Origin: DAIOEK01 sp963721445
GTDB taxonomy: Bacteria; Chloroflexota; Anaerolineae; Anaerolineales; Anaerolineaceae
Length of the DNA: 64,000 bases
Assembly (NCBI GenBank): GCA_963721445.1
Contig: CAVRIZ010000005.1
Coordinates: 496,001 to 560,000 of the forward strand
Direction of reading: 5' to 3'
The notes under the pieces are model-generated. The model saw only the letters and a program-made list of their open reading frames with translations, did not search any database and had not been told where the DNA came from. The translations under genes were made by a program, and so were the position numbers. The first letter of the stretch is position 1. Each line of letters opens with the position of its first letter. Positions 36,940 to 45,581 of the stretch are shown in pieces.

Positions 36940-36962
36940 CTTATGACAAATATTGTCATAAG
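36940..36962. promoter_or_regulatory. Perfect 23-bp palindrome, likely operator
   Basis: CTTATGACAA, a 3-base centre ATA, and TTGTCATAAG form a perfect inverted repeat. It lies 24 bases upstream of the -35 box of the ROK promoter and has no T run, so an operator is more likely than a terminator. A partial copy is at 33296-33311. Confidence 0.65.
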
Positions 36963-36985
36963 TAAACCTGAAAATACAAAACATA

Positions 36986-37023
36986 TTGACTTTTAGACAT
37001 GGATTGTTATAATGTCATTACAA
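36986..37023 (+). promoter_or_regulatory. Promoter overlapped by TTGTNAT-N6-ATNACAA operator
   Basis: TTGACT (36986-36991), 16 bases, TATAAT (37008-37013). The operator TTGTTATAATGTCATTACAA (37004-37023) spans the -10 box itself and has symmetric 7-base arms differing at one position. It probably drives the ROK regulator and the downstream epimerase and ABC-importer genes. Together with the 37024-37251 leader, in which I see nothing else, it fills the 330-bp gap before the ROK gene. Confidence 0.78.
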
Positions 37024-37251
37024 GTTAGCAACAATTATTTTATCAATCCTATCCCGAAATATCCGGGTTTACAAAATAATATGTAAGTGCATAAGCTGCT
37101 TTTAGATAGTTTAGTCTATTTTGATCGCCTCTGTTTTTTTGCTGCTTACGGGTTTTTGAATTTTCAAAATGAACGCTTGTACCACTGATCGCAAGATGTA
37201 AGTCTGACTTTTGTTTACAAAATAAATAGATCTACGGACAAAAAAGCATCA

Positions 37252-38566
37252 ATGGGATATCTGCGCGAATTGAATGTAAGAAAATTAAAATCTTTTGATA
37301 CAGTCGATGTTCCGATCTGGCTTGGGCATGCAGAAAAATTACCAAATCGGAACTTCATTACGATTGCTGAAAAAGAAATTATCGATTTGATTCGCAATTA
37401 TCACGATTTTTCGAAAGCAGACCTGGTCTCTTATACCAATTTCTCTCGTACCAAGATCACCAGTTGTGTTGATTTCCCTCCTTAAGAAAAACATACTCAC
37501 TGAAAATGTTTCCACTGAATATACCGGCGGGAGACGATCCAAGACATTTCGCCTCAATGGAAAATTAGGATTTGTCGCTGGAGTTGATATCGGCGCGACC
37601 AGTGTCGACTTATTGATTTCCAACTTCGCCGGAGAACGGCTGGTCCGCTTTTCGGAAGCAGCTTCTGTTCGGGAAGGACCGATCAAAATACTCGGCCGGG
37701 TATGCACCCTCTTGGAGAAGATGCTTCTGGAAAATGATTTTGACCCGGATAAATTAGGTGGAATTGGGATTGGAATACCTGGACCGGTAGATTTCTCCCT
37801 GGGAACAGTGGTCTCACCACCCATTATGCCAGGTTGGGATAGCTATCCGATTATTCAAACCGTCCAACAATGGTTCCCATCAGCCAATGTAGTGGTGGAT
37901 AACGATGTCAATGTAATGGCGTTGGGCGAAATATATCAGGGTGCCGGCAAAGGTGTCGACAACCTGATTTTTATTAAGATTGGCACTGGCATCGGCGCGG
38001 GGATCATTTGTGATGGAAAAATCTATCGTGGATCCTGCGGTTGCGCCGGTGATATTGGTCACATCAGTGTACATAAGAATGGTCCATTATGTCATTGTGG
38101 AAATAAAGGCTGTCTCGAGGCGATGGCAGCAGGACCTGCAATTGCCGAACGTGCGTTCCTGGCAGCCCAGGCAGGAAAGAGCCCGATCCTATTGAAATAC
38201 TCCGAGAAAAACGGCGGCTTTTTGAGATCTGAGGATGTGGGTGATGCAGCCAGAGAAGGCGACGCTCTGGCTATTGAAGTGATCCGGGAGAGCGGGCAGT
38301 ATATCGGGGATGTACTGGCAAGCCTGGTCAATTTCTACAACCCCGGAATGATTGTGATCGGTGGCGGGGTCAGCAATCTCGGGAATTTATTACTTTCATC
38401 GATCAGACAATCGGTACTCAACCGATCTCTCCCCCTGGCGACTCGCGATCTTCATATTGTTTTTTCAAGCATCGGTCCTGACGCGGGTGTTATCGGTGCT
38501 GTAAATTTGGCAATGGATTATATGTTCACACTTTCCACTGGGAACGGTGAACATGGTCTCGACTGA
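37252..38566 (+). pseudogene. ROK-family regulator (NagC/XylR-like) with one frameshift
   Basis: The first frame (37252-37485) encodes a winged-helix DNA-binding domain: ITIAEKEIIDLIRNYHDFSK and SYTNFSRTKITSC. It breaks at GATTTCC (37471-37477). Removing one T of 37473-37475 joins TSCVD to SLLKKNILTENVSTEY and gives one protein of about 437 residues. The C-terminal ROK sugar-sensing domain is complete: GVDIGATSVDLL, GIGIPGPVD, the GTGIGAG loop, and the zinc motif CHCGNKGCLEAMA. It is either a recent pseudogene or a sequence error. In the intact state it would repress or sense a sugar for the adjoining importer. Confidence 0.85.
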
Positions 38567-38576
38567 GGAGTCATTA

Positions 38577-39425
38577 ATGAAATTTGGTGTCAACACGTTC
38601 GTTTGGATCTCACCCCTGACTACAGCAGCAGTCAAAGAGCTGGCGCCTAAGGTTAAGGGAATGGGCTTTGATATTTTCGAGCTCTCCTGTGAAAATCCAG
38701 ACCTCCTCGATCTAAAAGAGGTGAAGGAAATATTGGCTGCCAACAAACTGGATGCAATTGTCTGTGGTGCATTTGGACCTGATAGAAATATTTGCAGCGA
38801 GGATCCAAAAATCAGTCAGAATGCCAAGGTCTATATTCGATGGCTGATTGATGCCGCCAGAGAGCTTGGATCAGCGGTGGTTTGTGGTCCGATGTATTCC
38901 GCTGTTGGGAAGGAACATCTGGAAGATCCAGCAGATCGGCAACGGGAATGGGATCGCGCAGTAACCGGCATCCGTGAAATGGCGAGGTATGCTCAACAAA
39001 ATGGGGTGAAGTTGGCATTTGAACCCCTTAATCGGTTTGAAACGGATATGATCAATATTGTCGCACAGGGTAATGCGTTCATAGCGGATGTCGGTATGCC
39101 AAATCTTGGTTTCCATTTGGATACATTCCATATGCATTTGGAAGAAAAGAATAGTGGTCAGGCGATCCGCCTCGCTGGAGAAAAGATTTTTCATTTTCAT
39201 GCCTGCGAAAATGATCGCGGTGTGCCCGGTACAGGTCAGGTGCATTGGAAAGAGATCGCCCAGGCGCTTAAAGATGTGAAATACGATGGTCCAATTGTGA
39301 TCGAATCCTTTACATCTCAAGTTAAGGAAATAGCTCGGGCAGTTTGTATCTGGCGTGAAATTGCTCCCACCCAGGATGCAATTGCTGTGGAAGGTTTGCG
39401 ATTTTTGAAAACACTTTTGGCATGA
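38577..39425 (+). CDS. D-tagatose/D-psicose 3-epimerase-family protein
   Basis: 282 residues from the ATG at 38577, which has GAGGAG upstream; an in-frame GTG at 38547 lies inside the ROK gene and is less likely. Metal ligands: Glu in LAFEPLNRFET, Asp in HLDTFHMHLEE, His in FHFHACENDRG and Glu in VIESF. The segment ENDRGVPGTGQVHW is characteristic of ketose 3-epimerases. It would epimerise C3 of a free ketose such as tagatose, psicose or ribulose. It is the only one of the five TIM-barrel proteins here that I can place in a defined enzyme family. Confidence 0.85.
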   Translation: MKFGVNTFVWISPLTTAAVKELAPKVKGMGFDIFELSCENPDLLDLKEVKEILAANKLDAIVCGAFGPDRNICSEDPKISQNAKVYIRWLIDAARELGSAVVCGPMYSAVGKEHLEDPADRQREWDRAVTGIREMARYAQQNGVKLAFEPLNRFETDMINIVAQGNAFIADVGMPNLGFHLDTFHMHLEEKNSGQAIRLAGEKIFHFHACENDRGVPGTGQVHWKEIAQALKDVKYDGPIVIESFTSQVKEIARAVCIWREIAPTQDAIAVEGLRFLKTLLA

Positions 39426-39451
39426 GGATACATTGAGTAGAAGAGGATTTT

Positions 39452-41038
39452 ATGACTGAAGAACAAAACAAATTCATCCCCGATCATCCTGAAACGGTTC
39501 AACCGCTCATGGAAGTTCGAAACATCCATAAGCGTTTCCCGGGGGTCTACGCTTTGAATAATGTCTCGGTTCAATTTATGCCAGGAGAAGTTCACGCCAT
39601 TGTCGGAGAAAATGGGGCTGGTAAATCCACCCTGATGAAGATCTTGGCAGGCGCGTACACACCGGATGCAGGCGAAATATACTTGCTCGGAGAAAAAGTA
39701 ACCTTCTCGCATCCGAAAGACGCCCAGGCAAAAGGGATCAGTATCATCTATCAAGAGTTCAACCTGCTGCCAGAACGCACGGTGGCGCATAATATCTTTC
39801 TGGGCAGAGAACCTTCGCGGTTTGGGGTGATCGACATCAGAAAAATGAACAAGATGGCTGAAGCGGTTTTGAAGGAAATCGGCATGGATCAGCTGATTTC
39901 CCCCACTTCGCAAGTAAGCAGTCTATCGGTGGCGGAGCAACAGTTGGTCGAAATTGCGAAAGCGATTTCCTTTAAAGCAAAAGTTTTGATAATGGATGAA
40001 CCTACCGCCGCGCTAACCTATACAGAAGTTAAAATCCTTTCAGACTTGGTTCAAAAATTAAAAGAACGCGGAATGGCGGTCCTCTTTATATCTCATCGCC
40101 TCGTCGAAGTGTTCGATATCGCCGAAAAAGTCACCGTCCTTAAAGATGGCCAGTTGGTGAACACAGTCTTCAAAAAAGATGTGAAGCCCGCCGATCTGGT
40201 ATTTATGATGGTGGGACGAACACTTGACCATTACTTTCCACCACTTGGATCACCCGATGATTTCGGAGAAGTAGTATTACGGGTGAAAAATGCATCGAAT
40301 AACTTTTTGAAAGATATCAGTTTCGAACTTCGCAAGGGAGAAGTCCTGGGGTTGGCTGGTTTGCAGGGATCCGGCCGTACCGAAATGGCTCAAGCCTTGT
40401 TCGGTGTGGTTCCTTTCAAAACAGGTGAAATTGAGCTATATGGAAAACAAATTGATATTAAAAATCCCACAATGGCCATCAAAAACCGGATGGGCTTTGT
40501 CACGGAAGACCGTAAATCAGAAGGGATCCTTCCTCAACAACCTATTCGAGACAATATGCTCCTGACGATCCGCTCGATCCAGAACATATTCGATTTCATC
40601 TCCAAAGATGGCGTTCGAAAATCCCCGAAATTGGTACCCGATTTGGGCAGACAAGTGGATGTTCGAACCGATAGCTATGATCGCGAAGTCCAATTCTTGA
40701 GCGGAGGCAATCAACAAAAAGTGGTTTTGGCTAAATGGCTCGCATCTGATGCGGCGGTGTTCATATTTGATGAACCCACCCGTGGTATCGATGTGGAGGC
40801 GAAAGCCAGCATCCATGATATGATCCGCGGACTCACGAAACAGGGTAAGGCAGTATTGATGATCTCATCAGAGTTACCAGAAGTTATCGGTATGAGCGAT
40901 CGGATTTTGATCATGCATGATAGGCACATCATTGGGGAACTCCCTGCAAAATCAACAGAGCAGGATATTATGCTCGTTGCGACAGGGCATGTAAAAGAAC
41001 ACGCATCACAAAGCAATGCATCGGTGGGAGAGGAATAA
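39452..41038 (+). CDS. Ribose-type sugar ABC importer, double ATPase subunit
   Basis: 528 residues with two ATPase domains, as in RbsA/XylG/MglA. The first has GENGAGKST, the signature region SVAEQQLVEIAKAI and LIMDEPTAALT. The second has a degenerate Walker A, GLQGSGRTE, as is usual in this family, then LSGGNQQKVVLAKWL and FIFDEPTRGID. It powers import of a mono- or small oligosaccharide through the two permeases encoded next. The stop is one base from the next start, so the subunits are co-translated. Confidence 0.93.
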   Translation: MTEEQNKFIPDHPETVQPLMEVRNIHKRFPGVYALNNVSVQFMPGEVHAIVGENGAGKSTLMKILAGAYTPDAGEIYLLGEKVTFSHPKDAQAKGISIIYQEFNLLPERTVAHNIFLGREPSRFGVIDIRKMNKMAEAVLKEIGMDQLISPTSQVSSLSVAEQQLVEIAKAISFKAKVLIMDEPTAALTYTEVKILSDLVQKLKERGMAVLFISHRLVEVFDIAEKVTVLKDGQLVNTVFKKDVKPADLVFMMVGRTLDHYFPPLGSPDDFGEVVLRVKNASNNFLKDISFELRKGEVLGLAGLQGSGRTEMAQALFGVVPFKTGEIELYGKQIDIKNPTMAIKNRMGFVTEDRKSEGILPQQPIRDNMLLTIRSIQNIFDFISKDGVRKSPKLVPDLGRQVDVRTDSYDREVQFLSGGNQQKVVLAKWLASDAAVFIFDEPTRGIDVEAKASIHDMIRGLTKQGKAVLMISSELPEVIGMSDRILIMHDRHIIGELPAKSTEQDIMLVATGHVKEHASQSNASVGEE

Positions 41039-41039
41039 C

Positions 41040-42035
41040 ATGACAACCCCTATGGCTTCAGATAATTGGTTCAAACGAATTTCTCGGTCTGTCAATATTC
41101 CACCAGTCTATTATTTTCTGATAATAGTGTTCTTTTTCACAGGAATTCTCGACCAGATTTATTCAGACGGACAGATATTGACTAATCCTAGCATCATGCT
41201 GAACATCATCGTCCGATCTGTGGCATTGGGTATTGTTGCTGTCGGGCAGACGCTGGTCCTTATTGGCGCTTCCATCGATCTTTCTGTTGCATACACAATC
41301 AGTATTACAGCGGTCATGAGTTCCTATATCATGCAGGGTAAAACCGAAAATGTACCGATGGCCATCGCGGGTATCTTATTAATCGGAATCGCGATCGGCC
41401 TGGTAAACGGTTTGATCATCACAAAGCTCCGCGTCAATCCCTTTATTGCGACATTGGGAACAAGTTTGATTATCAAAGGGATCATCAACGCGACCTTCTC
41501 TAACTACACAGGTAGTGTCCCCAAAGAATTTGAGTACTTCGGTTACGGAACTATCGGTCCGATCCCGGTGTCCATCTTGATTCTGCTTCTCGTGGTATTT
41601 ATAGGTTGGTTCATTCTCGCCAGAACCAAATTTGGTTCTCACTTGTACGGCGTTGGCGGAAACTCGGAGGTGGCGCGTCTTTCCGGAGTGCGTACAGATC
41701 GTGTATTGATTGGTGCCCATGTTTTATGCAGCCTAACCGCGGTCATTTCTGGTATGTTCTTGGTCAGTCTGATGCGTTCCGGCGCCCCTTGGGTTGGACC
41801 CAATGGATTCTATGACTTGAATTCCATCGCGACCACCGTGATTGGAGGGACAGCGCTTTCAGGCGGAAAAGGTGGTGTGTGGGGTACCCTGGCAGGCGTG
41901 TTGATTTTCGGTGTGCTCAGTACCGCCTTTAACCAATTGGGTGTAAATCCCTACCTGAAAAATGTGTTCCAGGGAGTGATTATTATCCTCGCGGTATCCA
42001 GCTACACGATTCGCTCGAAAAAAGAAGTGGCCTAA
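41040..42035 (+). CDS. Ribose-type sugar ABC importer, permease 1
   Basis: 331 residues from the ATG at 41040 (GAGAGG upstream). About 8-10 membrane segments of the RbsC type, with the motif VGQTLVLIGASIDLSV near residue 75 and IGGTALSGGKGG near 275, both typical of this permease family. It pairs with the second permease gene at 42048. Two different permeases suggest a heterodimeric channel. Confidence 0.92.
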   Translation: MTTPMASDNWFKRISRSVNIPPVYYFLIIVFFFTGILDQIYSDGQILTNPSIMLNIIVRSVALGIVAVGQTLVLIGASIDLSVAYTISITAVMSSYIMQGKTENVPMAIAGILLIGIAIGLVNGLIITKLRVNPFIATLGTSLIIKGIINATFSNYTGSVPKEFEYFGYGTIGPIPVSILILLLVVFIGWFILARTKFGSHLYGVGGNSEVARLSGVRTDRVLIGAHVLCSLTAVISGMFLVSLMRSGAPWVGPNGFYDLNSIATTVIGGTALSGGKGGVWGTLAGVLIFGVLSTAFNQLGVNPYLKNVFQGVIIILAVSSYTIRSKKEVA

Positions 42036-42047
42036 GGAGTGAAATAA

Positions 42048-43055
42048 ATGACAGCCTCAACAATTTCTGAACATACTTCTTCCACCACTTTTCTTAGGAA
42101 ACTTTGGTCCTGGTTGAAGAGAGTCCCACCGGTATATCCGATTTTCCTCGTGATCTTCATCACTCTTGGATTCTTAAACCCAAAGGGGTACCAGACCATG
42201 AACGGGATCATGACATTCCTCCGACCTGCATCGCCACTGGCTGTTCTGGCAATTGGTCAAATGGTCGTGCTGGCTCTCGGTGGTTTTGATCTTTCCATTG
42301 GCGCGATTGTCACTTTTTGTGTACTGGTTAGTTCCAAATTTCTGGCGAACGATCCCGCCAATGCGCTACCAGACATATTGATGCTACTAAGTGTTGGGAT
42401 CTTAATTGGTGTGATCAATGGGCTGATTGTAAGCTACTTAAAAGTTCCTTCCTTTATCACGACGTTGGGAATGATGATGATCGTCCGTGGTTCCGCCCTT
42501 TATTATGTGGGAGGCGCACCTCAGGGGTACCTGACAGATAACTTCCGCGCCTTTGGTCGAAATTATATTCAGGATGTCCCATTCTTTACAAGAATCCCAT
42601 ACTCTTTCATCGTCCTGATCGTCCTGACGATTATCGCCTACTTTATCTTCCACCGTACGAATTTCGGACGGCAGGTTCTGGCTGTCGGTGATAATATGCG
42701 TGCGGCAGGCCTTTCAGGCGTCAAAGTAAAACTGATCCGCGTGTTGAGTTTCGTTTTTTGCAGTATTTTTGCAGTCCTTGGCGGAATCATGACGGGTGGT
42801 TATGGCGGTGTAAACGTGACGATCGGTGAAGGGATGGAAATGCAGGCGATCGCTGCCTGCGTAATCGGCGGAGTTCTGCTAGGAGGTGGTAAAGGTTCAG
42901 TTCTCAATGTTGTGTTTGGTGCGTTTACCCTCCAGGCGATTGTGAATCTGCTGAATCAGCTCGGTCTACCCAAGCCATACACGGATGCAGTCCAGGGTAT
43001 GATCATTATCGGAGTAGTGGCTTACTCTGCACTCAGTACCTATAAAAAACGGTAA
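42048..43055 (+). CDS. Ribose-type sugar ABC importer, permease 2
   Basis: 335 residues, RbsC family, about 8-10 membrane segments. It shows AIGQMVVLALGGFDLSIGA near residue 70, FITTLGMMMIVRG near 140 and VIGGVLLGGGKGS near 275. It is clearly related to permease 1, but divergent. AAGGAG precedes the ATG. Confidence 0.92.
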   Translation: MTASTISEHTSSTTFLRKLWSWLKRVPPVYPIFLVIFITLGFLNPKGYQTMNGIMTFLRPASPLAVLAIGQMVVLALGGFDLSIGAIVTFCVLVSSKFLANDPANALPDILMLLSVGILIGVINGLIVSYLKVPSFITTLGMMMIVRGSALYYVGGAPQGYLTDNFRAFGRNYIQDVPFFTRIPYSFIVLIVLTIIAYFIFHRTNFGRQVLAVGDNMRAAGLSGVKVKLIRVLSFVFCSIFAVLGGIMTGGYGGVNVTIGEGMEMQAIAACVIGGVLLGGGKGSVLNVVFGAFTLQAIVNLLNQLGLPKPYTDAVQGMIIIGVVAYSALSTYKKR

Positions 43056-43110
43056 TTCAGGACTGTGTAATTGGATGTATATTAATCAATCACGCGTGGA
43101 ATTTACCTTC

Positions 43111-43125
43111 AAAGGAGGTGATCAC
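43111..43125 (+). promoter_or_regulatory. Long anti-Shine-Dalgarno complement without an adjacent start codon
   Basis: AAAGGAGGTGATCAC matches the complement of the 16S rRNA 3' tail (ACCTCCTTT with flanking GATC) over at least 12 bases. The nearest ATG (43142) is 23 bases away and opens only eight codons. The binding-protein gene 84 bases further on has its own AGGAGG at about 43194. It could be a ribosome standby site in the leader. Confidence 0.5.
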
Positions 43126-43208
43126 ACAAACAAATTGTGAAATGAAGAATTTGGTAGCCAGACAGTAGTTCAACATCCAAACGTTCCTATTTAGGAGGAG
43201 TAAAGATA

Positions 43209-44561
43209 ATGAAAAAGAGTATGTTTATTGTTTCGATCATTGTTGTTATGGCTATGCTGCTTGGCGCTTGCGCGCCCGCCGCTCCCGTAGCGACTGAAGC
43301 TCCTGCAGCTCCTGCGGCCCCCGCTGCTCCCGCTGCCCCCGCGGCTCCTGCCGCTCCCGCTGCCCCTGCAGCTCCCGCCGCTCCCGCTGCTGCTGCAAAT
43401 CCCGGTCTCCAGATGGATTCCGCTAAGGTTGCTCCACAGTTCTTTAATGATGCAGATTATGCCACCAATAAAGAATTGATGACCAAATCCCCCATCAACC
43501 CCAATGATCCTATCTATCTGCAGTACCTGGTTGAAAATCCGACCGACATCAGCAAATACCCGCAGTACGCTGCATTCGCTGCCAAAGCCGCACCCTACAA
43601 CCTCTGCTTCTCCAATGCAGGCGTGAACAATCCCTGGCGTGTAACTGGTTATGTGACCATGCGCGAACAGGTCGAAATGCTCCGTGCCGAGGGTCTGGTT
43701 AAGAACTTCATTCACCTCGATGCTGCAGGTGATGATGCCAAACAGATCGCTGACATCCAGGATATCATCAACACCCCCGGGAAATGTGACATCCTCATCG
43801 TTGCATCCAACACTTCCGAAGCTTTGACACCCATCGTTGAAAAAGCCTGTGAAGTTATGCCCGTTGTCCAATTTGACCGCTATGCTCTGACTGACTGCCC
43901 GGTTGTATCTGAACGTACAATCGGTGGTTACGCGTTCGGTATCTCTGGCGCTGAAAAAGTTGTGAAAGACCTCGGCGAAGCCGGTGGTAACGTCTTAGCC
44001 TTCCGCATTCTCCCTGGTGTGGACGTTCTCGAACAGCGCTGGGGTGCAGCCCGCAAGATCTTTGAAGAGAATCCTCAGATCAATGTCATCGGTGTTGAAT
44101 TCGTTGCCTACGATTCCTTCAAAGCCAGCACAGTCGTGAGCGATTACCTGGCTAAATATGGAACCATCGACGCAGTCTGGATGGACGCTGGTGGTACCGC
44201 TGTCACCATCCTCGAAGCCTTCAAGGATGCTGGAGCTGACTATCCTTCCGTTATGGTTGGCGAAGATCAACAGGACTTCCTGGATTACTGGAAGACCAAC
44301 AACATCAATGGTATCGCCCCCACATTCTCTACCTTCATGTGGAGAACAGCCGTCCTGGCCGCAGTGAAATTCTTGAAGGGCGAGACTGTCCAACATAACT
44401 GGGTTCTGCCCCAGCCCGATGTAACCGCTGAAAACCTCGACAAATACACTGGTACCGGTATGCCCCCTCTGTATTATGTAATGAGCAGCGCCGAAGACAT
44501 GACCAACTGGCCAGATGCCTGGAAAGCCCTCGACATCAACAAGTACGTAGACGTTCCTTAG
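43209..44561 (+). CDS. Sugar ABC importer substrate-binding lipoprotein
   Basis: 450 residues. A lipoprotein signal ends in LLGAC, with the lipidated Cys near residue 21, followed by a Pro-Ala linker to about residue 63. The rest is a periplasmic-binding-protein fold of the ribose/xylose type (PYNLCFSNAGVNNPWRVTG, ILIVASNTSEALTPIVEKAC, GEDQQDFLDYW). It captures the substrate for the importer encoded directly upstream. It is larger than RbsB (about 300), so the ligand may be bigger or the family different. GC content is raised locally by the linker. Confidence 0.9.
   Translation: MKKSMFIVSIIVVMAMLLGACAPAAPVATEAPAAPAAPAAPAAPAAPAAPAAPAAPAAPAAAANPGLQMDSAKVAPQFFNDADYATNKELMTKSPINPNDPIYLQYLVENPTDISKYPQYAAFAAKAAPYNLCFSNAGVNNPWRVTGYVTMREQVEMLRAEGLVKNFIHLDAAGDDAKQIADIQDIINTPGKCDILIVASNTSEALTPIVEKACEVMPVVQFDRYALTDCPVVSERTIGGYAFGISGAEKVVKDLGEAGGNVLAFRILPGVDVLEQRWGAARKIFEENPQINVIGVEFVAYDSFKASTVVSDYLAKYGTIDAVWMDAGGTAVTILEAFKDAGADYPSVMVGEDQQDFLDYWKTNNINGIAPTFSTFMWRTAVLAAVKFLKGETVQHNWVLPQPDVTAENLDKYTGTGMPPLYYVMSSAEDMTNWPDAWKALDINKYVDVP
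43299..43397 (+). repeat. Ala-Pro coding tandem repeat
   Basis: 33 codons with the pattern Ala-Pro-Ala repeated, using varied GCN and CCN codons, so the protein repeat has been kept while the DNA repeat has drifted. It forms the flexible linker between lipid anchor and binding domain. Such linkers are common in Chloroflexota lipoproteins. Confidence 0.85.
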
Positions 44562-44598
44562 TCTGCCAGATCTTCTGTAACAGCGAATAAATAGGAGT

Positions 44599-44627
44599 AA
44601 GGCCCGCTCGAAAATCGGGCGGGCCTT
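44599..44627 (+). terminator. Strong GC-rich hairpin after the binding-protein gene
   Basis: A 13-bp stem (AAGGCCCGCTCGA with TCGGGCGGGCCTT, one T-G pair) around an AAA loop, about 38 bases after the stop. Only CTCTC follows rather than a T run. It may stabilise the importer mRNA or partly terminate before the next genes. Confidence 0.7.
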
Positions 44628-44670
44628 CTCTCACCCACGAGCACAATTCCATGAAAGGAGTTCAATAACC

Positions 44671-45546
44671 ATGATTCAAATAGGATTTCACACTGACGCT
44701 TTTAATAGCAGCTACTGGAATTTCGAACAATGCCTTCAATGGGCACAAAAGAATGATGTGCATTGGATTGAATGTGGCATGATCGATGGAGTGAGTTGGA
44801 TCCACGGATTGGGGTATCAACCTCATGTCGCCATGTGGGAAGACCCCAAAATGTGGCAGGAGAAAGCGGCAAAATACGGTGTGAAATTCTCGCAAATTGA
44901 CGCGGCATTCCCCATGTCATTACCCGAAGGCGCTTCTCTTGGCGTGGAGTACGCTCTTCGCACAATTCGGTGGGCTTATTTGGCCGGTTGCGATCATATT
45001 GATACAACAGATGACCGTTTCGCGCCAAAAGGCTTAAAAGACTCCGAAGCCATGGAAATGATGAAACGTTCCTACAGCCAAATTCTTGAGGTGGCTGAAC
45101 GCTACCAAATGATCATCGATATCGAGCCGCACGGGTATTACACCACGAAGCCCGAATTTATGGAAAAGATGCTTGGATTTGTCGATAGCCCATATTTACG
45201 AATGAATATGGATACCGGAAATACTTATATTGCCGGTCAGGATCCGGTTGCCTTTTTAAAGAAATTTAGCAATAAAGTGAGCCATGTCCATATCAAAGAT
45301 GTAAGTGAATCACTCTCTGCTTCATTGAGAGGCGAATTGACTGGTATTGCAGTAAGCCAATGCGCCATCGGTGATGGCGTAAACAAAGAAAACATCAAAA
45401 AATGTTTTGATGTCCTGGTTGATATTAATTACAACGGCGTAGTGAGTCTGGAATGCGAAGGCCAGGGTGGACCGATGATCGAAAAGAGTCTCGGATTCGT
45501 GCGTGGCCTTGTGGATGATGCGAATAAGCGAATGGCTGCAATGTAG
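44671..45546 (+). CDS. Xylose-isomerase-like TIM-barrel enzyme
   Basis: 291 residues. Metal-ligand segments: IDIEPHGYY, MNMDTGNTY, VSHVHIKDV and SLECEGQG. A distinctive insert, RGELTGIAVSQCAIGDGVN (about residues 228-246), sits after the His ligand. AAAGGAG precedes the ATG. The next gene encodes a related protein with a matching insert, so the two may act in sequence or form a complex. Reaction unknown; isomerisation, epimerisation, or elimination or hydration of a keto-sugar are all possible for this family. Confidence 0.82.
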   Translation: MIQIGFHTDAFNSSYWNFEQCLQWAQKNDVHWIECGMIDGVSWIHGLGYQPHVAMWEDPKMWQEKAAKYGVKFSQIDAAFPMSLPEGASLGVEYALRTIRWAYLAGCDHIDTTDDRFAPKGLKDSEAMEMMKRSYSQILEVAERYQMIIDIEPHGYYTTKPEFMEKMLGFVDSPYLRMNMDTGNTYIAGQDPVAFLKKFSNKVSHVHIKDVSESLSASLRGELTGIAVSQCAIGDGVNKENIKKCFDVLVDINYNGVVSLECEGQGGPMIEKSLGFVRGLVDDANKRMAAM

Positions 45547-45581
45547 ACATTCGATATTAAGAATGATTGACTGGAGGAAAA

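Noticed and set aside
43191..43871. Minus-strand open frame rich in Gly, Ser and Arg opposite the sugar-binding lipoprotein
   Set aside because: It is the complement of the Ala-Pro repeat and of a clear lipoprotein gene; composition is explained by the opposite strand.
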